From Westiellopsis prolifica IICB1 (GTDB lineage: Bacteria > Cyanobacteriota > Cyanobacteriia > Cyanobacteriales > Nostocaceae), in contig NZ_NAPS01000001.1 in the NCBI RefSeq assembly GCF_004323185.1, positions 2,701,396 to 2,756,407 of the forward strand: DNA of 55,012 nucleotides, written 5' to 3'. The position numbers and the translations under genes were made by a program. Shown piece by piece: positions 22,716 through 32,453 of the stretch (within the stretch, counting starts at the first letter, position 1; each line of letters begins with the position of its first letter). The notes beneath the pieces are model-generated. The model was given only the letters and a program-made list of their open reading frames with translations. It was not told the origin of the DNA and did not search any database.

Positions 22716-25511
22716 TTAAATTAATCTTCCTAATATTTCTAAAAGAACATCTTGATTAAAATTACTTTTAATAATATAAGCATTAGCCCCAACATCAGCT
22801 CCTCTTGTTTTATCTGCCTCGGAAGCAAGGGTTGTCACTAGAATAATTGGCAATGTTTTATATTCTGGATGCTGACGTATTTTGGCAGTAAGTGACAATC
22901 CATCAAGATTGGGCATTTCGACATCAGAAATCATCGCATCAAATTTCCGAGTTTGGAGTTTGTTATAGCCATCTAGTCCATCTTCCGCGATTACTACTTC
23001 ATATCCGGCTTTTTCTAAAAGTCGTTTTTCTTGGGTGCGAACAGGGATAGAATCTTCTACCAAGAGAATAACTGGTTTGGTTTTTACTATTTTTCTTTGT
23101 TTGGCAGAAACTAAAGATGTGGTTTGCTGGTGCAAAGATTTGAGCAAATCGGAGGGGTTAAGAATCATGCACACTTCTCCAGAACCGAGAACTGTGGCGC
23201 CACTGACATTACGCACCCGTTTTAATAACTGAGTTTGAGGTTTAATTACTACTTCTTGAGTTTGCATGAGGCGATCAACAAACAATCCAAATAGTTCTTC
23301 TCCTACTTTGATTAAAATACAAGGTTGTTGAGTGTGGTTTTGTTGCTCAAATTTGGCAACTTGAGCATAAGCAGGAGAGTTGTAAAGCTCCAGCAAATCA
23401 GCAAGATTCGCAACCAAAATACTTTGTTCATCCAAGTTAATAGTTGTGCGATATTCATTAGTAAAAATTTGCTGGGGAGAGATAAATAAAGTCCTCTGGA
23501 CAAACTCAATCGGTAAAGCATGAACAATACCTTGAACTTCAAACAGGAGTACATTGTTAATCGCCAAACTTGTATTTAACTGAATGCGGAAGGTACATCC
23601 TTGAGTGGGGATTGATGCGATTTCAATATTACCTTTGAGTCGTTCGATACTTGTCCGTACGACATCTAAACCGATTCCTCGACCAGAAATTTCTGTAATA
23701 AAAGTTTGGGTGGAAAAACCAGGAGCTAAGATCAAAGCATGAAGTTGGCTAGGAGTCATATTTTCCAGTTCTTTATAACTGTACAATCCACGTTTGAAGG
23801 CAGTTTGTTTGATTTTCTCAATGTTTAGTCCCCGTCCATCATCTGCTACTTCAATGACAATTTTGTTCGCCATTTGATAGCCTTTCAACCAAATAGTGGC
23901 GACGGGAGATTTGCCAAGTTTTTCTCGTTCACCAGGAGTCTCAATGCCATGATCGATAGCATTACGAATCATGTGCATCAGAGGATCTTTGATTTCTTCG
24001 AGAATACGTTTGTCAGTGGTGATTTCTCCACCGGAAATGATTAATTCCACTTGTTTTGATTGTTGTTTGCCTAAATCTCGAACGGTGCGAGGAAGTAATT
24101 CAAACACGGTGGATAGTGGTAAAAGCCGGAGGGTACGAATTTTGTCTCTTAATTCTCCAGTAACAAAGTCTAATTTAGTATTGTGTTCTTGAATTGTATT
24201 TCTTAAAGAATAGATAGTTTTTTCTAAGCGTTCTGTGTAGGAATCAATGTTTAATGATGATGACTCAGCAACTTTTGTTTGGTTATAAAAAGCTTTCCAC
24301 TCTTCCCAGAGGTTTGTCATTTCCTCAATTGCAGTGGCGGTATGAGCTATGGCGTTTTTAGTGAGAGTTAGTTCCTCGGTGTGTGTAATTAAAGCATCTA
24401 AATGAAGAGTTTGCACCCGAATTGTGTCGATGTGATAGGGTTGAGTTGCTCCTTGAGGGGGAAGGGAGAAATCTTGAATTACTGGTTTGACAGCAATTGG
24501 GGTAGGAAGTGGCGAGAGTTCAGGAAGAATTGGTAAAGATTCCGGGGTTGTGGATGGAGTCACAACTCCCACTAAATTGTTAAGGATTTCGGCTGTATTC
24601 ACTCCAGTTGCTTCACCAGTTACAGCTTCGTATACCAACAAGCCGATCGCATCCAATCCTTGATAAAGGCGATCGCTCACTTCTGGAGTTAAGATCATTT
24701 CTTGACGTTTGATTCCCAACAAAATATCTTCTAATTGATGGGTGAGGGTGACTACATTTTCTACCCCTAAACTGCGGGAGTCTCCTTTCAAACTGTGAGC
24801 TTCTCGCAGCAATTGTTGTAAAGTGGCTTCATCTTGTGGTTGCTTTTGCAAGTGTAGTATACCTGCTGCCAGGGTCTGCAAATGTTCTTCGCTAGTCGTT
24901 TGATAAATTTCACGCAGTTCTTTGTCTTCGATCAAAGAAAATTGTGGTTGATGAGTATTGCTGTTATTTGCTGTATAGACAAGCGATGGCGCGTCTTTTA
25001 ACTCATTAGTGCTTGTTCTAGATTCATTCTCTTGTGCAACTAATTCTTGCGGAGTGACAACTAGTTGTACTTGTTCTAAGAGTTCCTGTTTTGGCAGTTT
25101 TGACTCTGCAACGACTACCATTAACTGTTCAAGTATGTCAGCTGTATCTACCCCAGTTGGTTCACCAGTCACGGCCTCGTATACCAAAAAACCGATCGCA
25201 TCCAATCCTTGATAAAGGCGATCGCTCACTTCTGGAGTTAAGATCATTTCTTGGCGTTTAAGGCTCAACAGAATCTTTTCCACTTGATCACTGAGAGTTA
25301 CTACATCTTCTACACCAATAATTCTGGAGTCACCTTTGAGACTATGGACTATCCTGGCTAACTTTTCTAAAGTAGCTTCAGCCTCATCCTTTGGCTTTTG
25401 TTGTAGATGTAGTAAACCATCTGTCAGTTTTTGTAAATTTTCTTCACTGGAAATTTTATACAATTCCCGCAGTTCTTCATCTTCTATAAACATAATTTGG
25501 TCATTGGTCAT
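22716..25511 (-). CDS. cheA: CheA-type hybrid histidine kinase with two Hpt domains and a C-terminal receiver
   Basis: This 931-aa kinase has Hpt1 at about 10-130 (phosphoacceptor H56 in VHSLKGDSR) and Hpt2 at about 193-310 (H239 in AHSLKGDSR). A dimerisation region lies at about 365-450. The HATPase has N-box HMIRNAIDHGIE, G1 VADDGRGLN and G2 SGRGIGLDVVR. A CheW-like domain (about 640-790) and a receiver at 813-931 (D863 in MISDVEMPNLDG) follow. It phosphorylates CheB, its own receiver and probably the neighbouring PATAN regulator. The two Hpt domains share a nearly identical stretch (RQEMILTPEVSDRLYQGLDA), and the DNA is almost identical there too, which suggests recent duplication or conversion. 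Confidence 0.95.
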   Translation of the reverse strand: MTNDQIMFIEDEELRELYKISSEENLQKLTDGLLHLQQKPKDEAEATLEKLARIVHSLKGDSRIIGVEDVVTLSDQVEKILLSLKRQEMILTPEVSDRLYQGLDAIGFLVYEAVTGEPTGVDTADILEQLMVVVAESKLPKQELLEQVQLVVTPQELVAQENESRTSTNELKDAPSLVYTANNSNTHQPQFSLIEDKELREIYQTTSEEHLQTLAAGILHLQKQPQDEATLQQLLREAHSLKGDSRSLGVENVVTLTHQLEDILLGIKRQEMILTPEVSDRLYQGLDAIGLLVYEAVTGEATGVNTAEILNNLVGVVTPSTTPESLPILPELSPLPTPIAVKPVIQDFSLPPQGATQPYHIDTIRVQTLHLDALITHTEELTLTKNAIAHTATAIEEMTNLWEEWKAFYNQTKVAESSSLNIDSYTERLEKTIYSLRNTIQEHNTKLDFVTGELRDKIRTLRLLPLSTVFELLPRTVRDLGKQQSKQVELIISGGEITTDKRILEEIKDPLMHMIRNAIDHGIETPGEREKLGKSPVATIWLKGYQMANKIVIEVADDGRGLNIEKIKQTAFKRGLYSYKELENMTPSQLHALILAPGFSTQTFITEISGRGIGLDVVRTSIERLKGNIEIASIPTQGCTFRIQLNTSLAINNVLLFEVQGIVHALPIEFVQRTLFISPQQIFTNEYRTTINLDEQSILVANLADLLELYNSPAYAQVAKFEQQNHTQQPCILIKVGEELFGLFVDRLMQTQEVVIKPQTQLLKRVRNVSGATVLGSGEVCMILNPSDLLKSLHQQTTSLVSAKQRKIVKTKPVILLVEDSIPVRTQEKRLLEKAGYEVVIAEDGLDGYNKLQTRKFDAMISDVEMPNLDGLSLTAKIRQHPEYKTLPIILVTTLASEADKTRGADVGANAYIIKSNFNQDVLLEILGRLI

Positions 25512-25640
25512 TGGTCATTGGTCATTAGACGTGATTAATCACGTCTGTACAATAGTCATTTATCATTAGTTTCCCCCTTGTCCTCCTTGTCCCCCTTGTC
25601 TCCCGTGTCTCCCTTGTCTCCCCCCTCTCTCCCCTCTCCC
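25497..25640. repeat. GGTCATT heptamers, ACGTGATTAATCACGT palindrome and CCCTTGTC run
   Basis: Four GGTCATT units (25500-25527) begin at the cheA start region and are followed by an AGACGTGATTAATCACGTCT palindrome. A pyrimidine tract of CCCCCTTGTC-type units fills the rest of the MCP-cheA intergenic gap. The cheA start codon is only a few bases from the array. Confidence 0.8.
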
Positions 25641-25651
25641 TTGTCTCCTAC

Positions 25652-27568
25652 CTAAACGATTTCTTTGAGGGTTAAAGCAACTGCACTGAGTTGTTCAGTA
25701 CCCAGTTTGGTTTGATTGATACCAGTAGCAGTTTCTTTTGCTCCTCTGTTGATATTGTCCATTGCTTGGACAACTTGTTGAATAGCATCTAATTGTTGCT
25801 TGAGATTGAGTGATATTTGTTGATTATTCACGACCATATAATTAATTGCTTCTGCTACTCCAACAAAAGCTTGATCTGATTTTTGAACATTTTCCACTCC
25901 TGTTTTTACGATCTTGGTGCCTTCTTCTGTCACCATGACAGTTGAATTAATAGCTTTTTGGATGTTAGAAACGAGGATATTAATCTTGTCGGCAGATTTT
26001 TGACTTTGATCGGATAATCTGCGAATTTCATTAGCAACTACAGCAAAACCTTTTCCATATTCTCCAGCTCGGACTGCTTCCACTGAGGAATTGAGCGCCA
26101 ACATATTAGTTTGATTTGCTAAGTCAGAAACAATTTGGGAAATACTAGCAATTTGACTAGCTTGGGCGCTGAGATGGACAATTTGTTCGGCGATCGCAAC
26201 TACTTTCTTTTCGAGAATAAACATACTTTCGAGGGTTTCTTTCACAGCTTGACTACCATCTTCTGCGGTTGTGAGAGCTTGCTGTGCAGCGGTAGTGGCT
26301 GATTTTGCTTGTTGAGCTGACTGGCGACAAGAAGCTTCTAGCTCATCCATCGTTGTTGTAGTTTCATGTACCGAAGCTGCTTGCTGTCCAGCTATACGTG
26401 CTTGCTGATCCAAGCCAGAAAAAGTTTGCTGAATAGAAGCAGATATTACATTTACCAATTGCTTGATCAGATGTACAACTTGACGTGTCCTGAAAATTCC
26501 CAGGGACAGCACCACAGCTAAAGAAACAAGAATAATCAAAATGGTGACAATTTTTAATGAATTGACAGTAGCAAAAACACTATTTTTAGGAACTCTATTA
26601 ATTACTACTAAAAATTCTGGTTGATTCGGACTAGGATCGACTCGACGGAATGCAAACAGATAATCTCCTTGCTCAACAAATCCTTTTTCACTACTTAATA
26701 AATTTTTAGCTAATTCTGGAGAATTATCTTGAGCTAAGTTGTCATTTTTTTGAAATTCAAATCCCCACTCTTTTGCAACATTAGGATGGGAAATGTAAAA
26801 TCCATCTTGATTAACAATGAATTTTTCTTGATTTTGATATATAATATTTCCATCATTTCCTCGTTGACTATCACCCTCTTTAAAAGCTTTGATAAATTTA
26901 TCAGCAAATACATTAGCGACGATTATTCCCTTTTTTTGTCCAGATGAATTCAGAATCGGTACACTGTAAATAATATTTGGTTTATAAGGTTTTTCAATTT
27001 CACCGTTTTCTTGATTCAGAACAACAGGAGAAACATAGATATTGTTAGGTGAAAGTTTTATCGTCTCTGTAAAAAATTGTCTATCTCTCTGTTGTTGTAG
27101 TTCTCCTTCAGGGACAACTTTGCTTTTAGAAGCATCGGCATCAACTCGCACTACTTCTTTGCCATTTTCATCTATATAACTGAGTTTCATATAATGAGGC
27201 TTTTGTTCCATCATGGCAACAAAATTAGCTTGTAACTGTCCAATCCAAGCGTTGTAAGATAAATTACCTTGCCCGTCTAATCCACCATTATCTTTTGCTC
27301 GGATGATACCTTGAATTGAGGGAGATTTGCTTAAGAAAAAAACGTCATCACTAACACCATTGAGAAAGTTATTAATCTTATTAGCTTCTTTGTTTGACTC
27401 AGTCTCCATATTATTTTTTGCAACTTCTGATAGGCTGTTGCTGGAAGCATAAATTCCATATAAGCCCACAATCGAGACAGGAATCATAGTGCTGAAAACA
27501 AGCAACATGATAAATTGCTCCTGAAGCTTTAATTGATTCGGCAATTTTTTGAAAATTTTATTGAACAT
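25652..27568 (-). CDS. methyl-accepting chemotaxis protein with extracytoplasmic sensor domain
   Basis: This is a 638-aa receptor from the preferred ATG at 27568 (MFNKIFKKLP); an ATG at 27607 would add 13 residues read from a heptamer array. A first membrane helix at about 20-40 and a second at about 335-355 enclose a dCache-like periplasmic domain of about 290 residues, with YIDENGKEVVRVDAD and FYISHPNVAKEWGFE segments. The cytoplasmic signalling hairpin tip reads [20 protein letters not shown] and FAVVANEIRRLSDQS. The ligand is unknown. It signals to the CheA encoded just downstream and should be a substrate of CheR/CheB. Confidence 0.92.
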   Translation of the reverse strand: MFNKIFKKLPNQLKLQEQFIMLLVFSTMIPVSIVGLYGIYASSNSLSEVAKNNMETESNKEANKINNFLNGVSDDVFFLSKSPSIQGIIRAKDNGGLDGQGNLSYNAWIGQLQANFVAMMEQKPHYMKLSYIDENGKEVVRVDADASKSKVVPEGELQQQRDRQFFTETIKLSPNNIYVSPVVLNQENGEIEKPYKPNIIYSVPILNSSGQKKGIIVANVFADKFIKAFKEGDSQRGNDGNIIYQNQEKFIVNQDGFYISHPNVAKEWGFEFQKNDNLAQDNSPELAKNLLSSEKGFVEQGDYLFAFRRVDPSPNQPEFLVVINRVPKNSVFATVNSLKIVTILIILVSLAVVLSLGIFRTRQVVHLIKQLVNVISASIQQTFSGLDQQARIAGQQAASVHETTTTMDELEASCRQSAQQAKSATTAAQQALTTAEDGSQAVKETLESMFILEKKVVAIAEQIVHLSAQASQIASISQIVSDLANQTNMLALNSSVEAVRAGEYGKGFAVVANEIRRLSDQSQKSADKINILVSNIQKAINSTVMVTEEGTKIVKTGVENVQKSDQAFVGVAEAINYMVVNNQQISLNLKQQLDAIQQVVQAMDNINRGAKETATGINQTKLGTEQLSAVALTLKEIV

Positions 27569-27705
27569 GGCTGATGAGTGATAGTTAGAGATTTTGTCAT
27601 TTGTCATTTGTCATTTGTCATTAGGTAAGTACTCAGACGGGATTAATTACACACGTTATTCTCTGTTCTCGGTTAAGAGTTCCCTGTTCTTGAGCAGCTG
27701 TATTT

Positions 27706-29175
27706 TTACACTAAATTCTTCAGGTTCTGAACGATTTTGTTGAGGTCGATAGTAGCATTTTTGACCATAGTGATACCAATAGCTGTTTCTTTTGCTCCTG
27801 AGTTGATATCATTTACGGCTGATACGACTTGTTGTACAGCAACAGCTTGTTGTTTAGCAGTGAGAAAAATTTGTTGGTTGTTGATAAATACCTTGTTGAC
27901 GGCGTCAGTTATGTTTGCAAATACATCACCCGTTTCTTGAGCTAATTTGATACCTTCTGTCGCTTTCTTGGTACCTTCATCAGTTACCATGACAGCAGAG
28001 TTGATAGCTGCTTGTACTTGATTCACCAGGGAATTAATTTGGTCTGCTGACTTGCGGCTTTGATCAGCCAGTTTACGAATTTCACTAGCTACCACTGCAA
28101 AGCCTTTACCCTGATCACCTGCACGGGCTGCTTCGACTTCAGCATTTAAAGCTAACATATTGGTTTGGTTTGCCAATTCTGCGACTAAATCAGAAATTGT
28201 AGAGATTTGAGTAGTCTGTTCGCTCAAGTGCGTAGTTTGATAAGCGATCGCCATTACCTGATCTCTTAACTGCGAGATCCCTTCAATCGTTAGCCCAACT
28301 GTTGTACTTCCTTCCTTAGCTAGAGTTAATGCTTGTTTGGCTCTGTTTGCAGAGTTTTCAGCTTGTTCGGCTGACTGGAGTGCAGAAGTCCCGACTTCAT
28401 CGATGGTAGTAGTGGTTTGATTTACGGATGCAGATTGTTGCAAAATGATACGTTCCTGCTCAAACACGCTGGTAGCAATATTTCCAGATGAAGTTGCGAC
28501 TGCATAGGCAACTTCGTTGATTGGCTGCATGATGCGGCGAATGACGTAAAACGAGATATAAATTCCAGCCCCAACATTAACAAGCCATCCACCCCAAGTA
28601 ATTACACTTGATAATAGCTGAAATTGATCTGATGCCTTTTCTAGCTGCTCAAAATTTCTTTTTTCTTGTTGATCCATTGCAGCAAGTGTAGCTCTGATGT
28701 CACTGCTAATTTGTTCACTCTTATCGGAAGTTAAGACAGCAGAAATTTTTTGTTCTTGTCCAGTTTTTTTGAAAGCAATAGTTTCTTCTAATTCCGCAAA
28801 TTTCGTTTGAGCTAATTGTAGAAATCGATCAGTTTTTTGGCTTTGGGATGGATTAACATTAACTAACTTTTTTAATTGCTCAGTATGTTCTTTAAAATCG
28901 TTTTGTGCAGTTCCATAGCTTTGTAGATAATTTTCTTTTCCAGTGAGCAGAAATCCCCGTTGTCCCGTCTCAGCAACTACTATATCTTTCTCCAACTCCT
29001 CTAATAGCAGCTTGATTTCATATGTACGCTCCTCCTGATCATGTATTTGTCTTAACTTCGCCTTAGAAATTTCCGAAAATGTCGTTACAATACCTGTCAA
29101 TATCAGAACTACACCAAAACCTACAGGGACAATTTGGTTGACCTTCAAAGGGCGTTGCACTTGCTTTTGCGTCAT
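27706..29175 (-). CDS. methyl-accepting chemotaxis protein with CHASE3-type sensor domain
   Basis: This 489-aa receptor starts from ATG at 29175 ([10 protein letters not shown]); a TTG at 29190 would add five residues. A membrane helix at about 15-35, then a helical CHASE3-like sensory region with the typical [17 protein letters not shown] signature (about 70-90), and a second helix at about 190-210. The signalling tip is [20 protein letters not shown] and [20 protein letters not shown]3 domains are widespread but their ligands are largely unknown. It is the first gene of the che operon, 98 bp upstream of the second receptor. Confidence 0.92.
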   Translation of the reverse strand: MTQKQVQRPLKVNQIVPVGFGVVLILTGIVTTFSEISKAKLRQIHDQEERTYEIKLLLEELEKDIVVAETGQRGFLLTGKENYLQSYGTAQNDFKEHTEQLKKLVNVNPSQSQKTDRFLQLAQTKFAELEETIAFKKTGQEQKISAVLTSDKSEQISSDIRATLAAMDQQEKRNFEQLEKASDQFQLLSSVITWGGWLVNVGAGIYISFYVIRRIMQPINEVAYAVATSSGNIATSVFEQERIILQQSASVNQTTTTIDEVGTSALQSAEQAENSANRAKQALTLAKEGSTTVGLTIEGISQLRDQVMAIAYQTTHLSEQTTQISTISDLVAELANQTNMLALNAEVEAARAGDQGKGFAVVASEIRKLADQSRKSADQINSLVNQVQAAINSAVMVTDEGTKKATEGIKLAQETGDVFANITDAVNKVFINNQQIFLTAKQQAVAVQQVVSAVNDINSGAKETAIGITMVKNATIDLNKIVQNLKNLV

Positions 29176-29444
29176 TTTTCTGGCTCTCAAACTATGAAAA
29201 TATGATTTTTATAAAAAGTGGCACCCTGATGTAGCTTCTTCATTGACTCTTAACTATTTTGAGATAAATCTTTATAGATTAGACAAAAAAAATTGCCTCT
29301 TAACCATAAGTGAATTGGTTCAACTGGCAAATAAAAAAACATCACTATGAAAATATATCAGTCTTAATAATTCTCAATAACCAATATCTTGTTTGCAGTA
29401 ACACAGTTTCGTTGTGATGACGCGATCGCTATGTAATTTTTACA

Positions 29445-29540
29445 GTTGTGTTGCCAAAAGGGTTATGCTCTGATAAATGTACTTAAGTATCTACCGTCAG
29501 ATTTTTACAATACAGCAGTAATTCCCTGGGTGCAATACCG
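29445..29540 (+). repeat. upstream direct-repeat copy 1 (leader-like)
   Basis: The block shares GTTGTGTTGCCAAAA, TGCTCTGATAAAT, TACTTAAGT, AATACA(A/G)CAGTA and CCTGGGTGCAA in order with 29878-29973. About four bases in five agree by eye. Copy 2 ends about 32 bp before the PstS-like start codon; copy 1 has no gene after it. Confidence 0.75.
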
Positions 29541-29718
29541 CCAGTCTAAAAGATCTGATTTGAAGACGGGTGTAGGAATGTAAGGGTTTAGGGGTGTAGG
29601 GGTGTAGGAGGAGTTCTATTTTCATGCTTGGTTGTGAGATTTTCTCATGAATAGCTGACTTGGAAAATGGGATGAGCGATCGCATGAAAATCATAAATTA
29701 GGTTGGATCAAACACAAG

Positions 29719-29789
29719 TAGACCTCTCCAGAAATGAGATATCGACCCTGATTATACAAGGCTTGTATATTCTTTTTCGGAGATGTCTA
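29719..29789. mobile_element. 71-bp MITE, copy 1 (TA-flanked, IS630-like ends)
   Basis: The left end TAGACCTCTCCAGAAA and the right end TTTTCGGAGATGTCTA are imperfect inverted repeats bounded by TA on both sides, as expected for IS630/Tc1-mariner-type elements that duplicate TA. The internal sequence ATATC...TGA.TATA.AAGGCTT is shared with 37490-37558. No transposase is encoded. Confidence 0.65.
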
Positions 29790-29877
29790 GTGAGATCCAA
29801 CAAAATCGAAATTTTTGGGTTGAAATGCAGATATCTTGAACTATGCTGTCACTTTGGCTTTTCCAGATTTAGGAGGA

Positions 29878-29973
29878 GTTGTGTTGCCAAAAAGTTAATG
29901 CTCTGATAAATCTACTTAAGTGTAAATTTGAGACTTTGTAAAATACAACAGTAGTCTCCTGGGTGCAACACCG
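29878..29973 (+). promoter_or_regulatory. leader/promoter region of the PstS-like gene (direct-repeat copy 2)
   Basis: This is the second copy of the roughly 96-bp direct repeat. It ends just upstream of a TTAGGAG ribosome-binding site and the ATG at 30006. That a duplicated block directly precedes a gene suggests it carries the promoter and 5' leader; this is an inference, and no consensus operator was recognised. Confidence 0.4.
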
Positions 29974-30005
29974 TAAGTACAAACATCTACCTTAGGAGAA
30001 TAATA

Positions 30006-31178
30006 ATGAATAATGAATTTATAGTATGTAAGCATTGTGGCTATGATACAAATCCGATTACAGCTACACAATGTCTAAAATGCGGTCAAAAACTGGATGT
30101 TCCAGTTAAAAATATTAATATGGATACCAAACTCAAGTCTAAATCTTTAGGTGATTGGCTGTTTACACCTTGGATGATTTGGCTTGGTTGTGGTTTGTTG
30201 TTTGTGCTTGTGAGTGGGTCAATATACTTATTATTCTCAACTTCCAGCAGTGTCAACAATCCTAATGGTGTGGGAGTTTATGGTTCTGGTGACAGCAATC
30301 AGAATATCCCCCCTGATGTTAAACTCTACGATTCAATCAAAGATGTACCGAAAGTGCCAGAAGGTACATTTAATTACGGTGGTGCGATCCTTTTTGCAAC
30401 TCTGACTGCTAACGGCTTAAACGACGCGATTACCAATGCTCACCCTAATTTTCGCCTCCGTTACACTGAACCGAGAGACAGTCAACCTGGTGGTCGAGAG
30501 GGTATAACTATGCTGATCAAAGGTCAACTGAGCTTTGCTCACAGTGGAGGGCCTCTTAGGGATGTTGATTATAGCAAAGCGAAAGAACGGGGTTTTCAGT
30601 TAAAACAAGTGCCAGTGGCAATTGATGGGCTTGTTTTTTTTACTCATCCAAATGTTTCTGTTCCTGGAGTTTCAGTTGACCAACTTAAAGACATATACAA
30701 AGGTAAAATAACCAATTGGAAAGAGGTCGGAGGAGCAGATTTAGCGATCGTACCTTTTGCCAGAGATCCAAAGGTTGCTAATTTATTGAATGAACTTCTT
30801 GGTCAAGATTCTGACCAAGTAAGCCCCAGAGTCAACCTCATCCGTGATTATACAGATGCTATTCGTAAGGTTGCATCGACACCTGGAGGAATTTCTTTTG
30901 GAGGAAATGCACCACTTGTTGGTCAACGAACAATCCGCCCCCTTCCTGTTGCTAAAGCTAAATCCCAAGAATATATACAACCATTCATAGATAATGGCAG
31001 GCAGCTTAATATTGTTGCAATGAGAGATGGAACTTACCCCATCACCCGACGCCTATTTGTTATTATTCGCGAGGACAGCACTTTGGATCAGCTCGCTGGA
31101 GAAGCCTATGTCAATATGTTACTGTCTAAAGAAGGTCAGAATATTGTACAAAAGTCGGGACTAGTTCCCTTGCGCTAA
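30006..31178 (+). CDS. zinc-ribbon, membrane-anchored PstS-like substrate-binding protein
   Basis: This 390-aa protein has an N-terminal cytoplasmic zinc ribbon (C8-C11, C23-C26), one membrane helix at about 50-78 (WMIWLGCGLLFVLVSGSIYL), then a periplasmic PBP-like domain. The domain shows the phosphate-binding-protein style: VDQLKDIYKGKITNWKEVGG, then IVPFARD, TPGGISFGG and a C-terminal EGQNIVQKSGLVPLR. Classical PstS is secreted or a lipoprotein with no zinc ribbon. This arrangement instead suggests a sensor-like or tethered protein facing the periplasm. A TTAGGAG ribosome-binding site precedes the ATG. No pstCAB genes are adjacent. Confidence 0.85.
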   Translation: MNNEFIVCKHCGYDTNPITATQCLKCGQKLDVPVKNINMDTKLKSKSLGDWLFTPWMIWLGCGLLFVLVSGSIYLLFSTSSSVNNPNGVGVYGSGDSNQNIPPDVKLYDSIKDVPKVPEGTFNYGGAILFATLTANGLNDAITNAHPNFRLRYTEPRDSQPGGREGITMLIKGQLSFAHSGGPLRDVDYSKAKERGFQLKQVPVAIDGLVFFTHPNVSVPGVSVDQLKDIYKGKITNWKEVGGADLAIVPFARDPKVANLLNELLGQDSDQVSPRVNLIRDYTDAIRKVASTPGGISFGGNAPLVGQRTIRPLPVAKAKSQEYIQPFIDNGRQLNIVAMRDGTYPITRRLFVIIREDSTLDQLAGEAYVNMLLSKEGQNIVQKSGLVPLR

Positions 31179-31300
31179 GAGTGTTAGCTATTCTTATATA
31201 AGCTTTGATGTTTCACTTTGGCTAAATCCCCTAACTAGTGAAATTTATTAAGTAAGTCGGCGGGAAAAATTCAATGTATATGAAGAAATATAAATTAGCT

Positions 31301-31377
31301 GTAGGGTGCGTTGTCGCACAGCGCAACGCACCTTGAATTCTTGACTGTGCGTTAGCCTACGGCATAACGCACCCTAC
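31301..31377. repeat. GTAGGGTGCGTT...AACGCACCCTAC interspersed palindrome
   Basis: A 77-bp block has terminal arms GTAGGGTGCGTT / AACGCACCCTAC and internal GCGCAACGCACC / GTGCGTTAGCC pieces. It is a familiar kind of intergenic cyanobacterial repeat and separates the PstS-like gene from the convergent oxygenase operon. The remaining 31179-31515 sequence shows no gene. Confidence 0.8.
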
Positions 31378-31515
31378 ATTGAAATTTCTTAACATAGCTA
31401 TAAATATTAGCGCCAACTTACTTATAATCAATTCTTCTGTTAGGGGAAATCGCTTTTTAATTATCTAACTCCTCATGCTATAACCATTTATTTTCGTAAC
31501 TTCTTGCTCTATTGG

Positions 31516-32382
31516 TCAGATTTTTACCTTCTGTAAACTATAAGAGTGAGGTTGAAAACCGAACTGAATTTCACGAGCGTATTCTGAATCCCCTTCAAAC
31601 CATAGTTTATTTATTTTGCGAGTTTCATCTTTAGGAAAAGATGTTCTTCCATGTAAGACACTCGTATTATCAAATATTAAAATTTGATTAGCACTAAGCT
31701 TGAATACAATTTGATTATTTGGATCTTGAATGTAGTTTTGGAAAAGATTAAAAGCTTTCTTTACTTCAGGTAAAACTTCCGTTTTCACATATTCATCATA
31801 TCTAAAACGTACTAATATTCTGCCTTCTTTTTCTGTAAATATTGATCGTTGAGATGTTTGATTATCTTTAGTTATGGTAAATGAACCTGGAGTAAACAAC
31901 GTCTGCATTTCTTGGGGATAATGTTCTGCAAAGTAATTATAAACAGATTCAGCGTAGACAATTTGAGAAAGTCCTCCGTTCTCAGCAGCGATTTCACATT
32001 GTAAAGCAACAACTTTGGGAGGTTCATCATAAAAAGTTCCATCTGTATGTATTGGATGTATTTTATTTGTATTACTAATGTCCTTTATAGAATTGATATC
32101 TCTGATCGTCTGAATACCATTTTCGTCAGAATTTTTATGATGCCTTCTGACAGTTCCAAATAACTTCTTTAAAGCTAATACATTTTCATGAATATTTGGC
32201 AAAGGTTCACAATCTAGTATGACAAATTTAAATGATTGGAATATATCAAATATTCTTTGCTTCTCTAGTTCTGAAATTTCTATGACTCTACTAATTTTTA
32301 AAGTTAAGTCGTTTGGATCGATTTTAGAAATTTCTAGATTTTTTTGATTCTGTAAAGAGGTATCTAAATTTAGATTTCTCAT
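31516..32382 (-). CDS. TauD/TfdA-family Fe(II)/2-oxoglutarate dioxygenase (second in operon)
   Basis: This 288-aa cytoplasmic oxygenase has a complete iron triad: H112-x-D114 (HPIHTDGTF) and H244 (FDNTSVLHGRTSF). A candidate 2-oxoglutarate-binding Arg lies at 255 (ETRKINKLWF). The N-terminal 90 residues are more divergent. The TauD superfamily hydroxylates, desaturates or cleaves small carboxylates, amino acids, sulfonates or carrier-bound substrates; this one is not close enough to any to name a substrate. It is the last of six minus-strand genes with short gaps, 71 bp after the ChrA C-half. Only moderate similarity to the first oxygenase is visible, so they probably act on different intermediates. 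Confidence 0.88.
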   Translation of the reverse strand: MRNLNLDTSLQNQKNLEISKIDPNDLTLKISRVIEISELEKQRIFDIFQSFKFVILDCEPLPNIHENVLALKKLFGTVRRHHKNSDENGIQTIRDINSIKDISNTNKIHPIHTDGTFYDEPPKVVALQCEIAAENGGLSQIVYAESVYNYFAEHYPQEMQTLFTPGSFTITKDNQTSQRSIFTEKEGRILVRFRYDEYVKTEVLPEVKKAFNLFQNYIQDPNNQIVFKLSANQILIFDNTSVLHGRTSFPKDETRKINKLWFEGDSEYAREIQFGFQPHSYSLQKVKI

Positions 32383-32453
32383 ATTTGTTTCCCCTGATCA
32401 AGAATTAAGAAGAGTGAAAATCTGCACAAGAGGAAGGTCATCTTTATAATTAC

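Larger units (their letters stand above)
29176..30005. other. intergenic region between the che operon and the zinc-ribbon PstS-like gene
   Basis: These 830 bp hold the che operon promoter region and two copies of a roughly 96-bp direct repeat (29445-29540 and 29878-29973). They also hold a GGGTGTAGG minisatellite (about 29571-29612) and a 71-bp MITE (29719-29789). No protein gene is supported. Confidence 0.6.
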
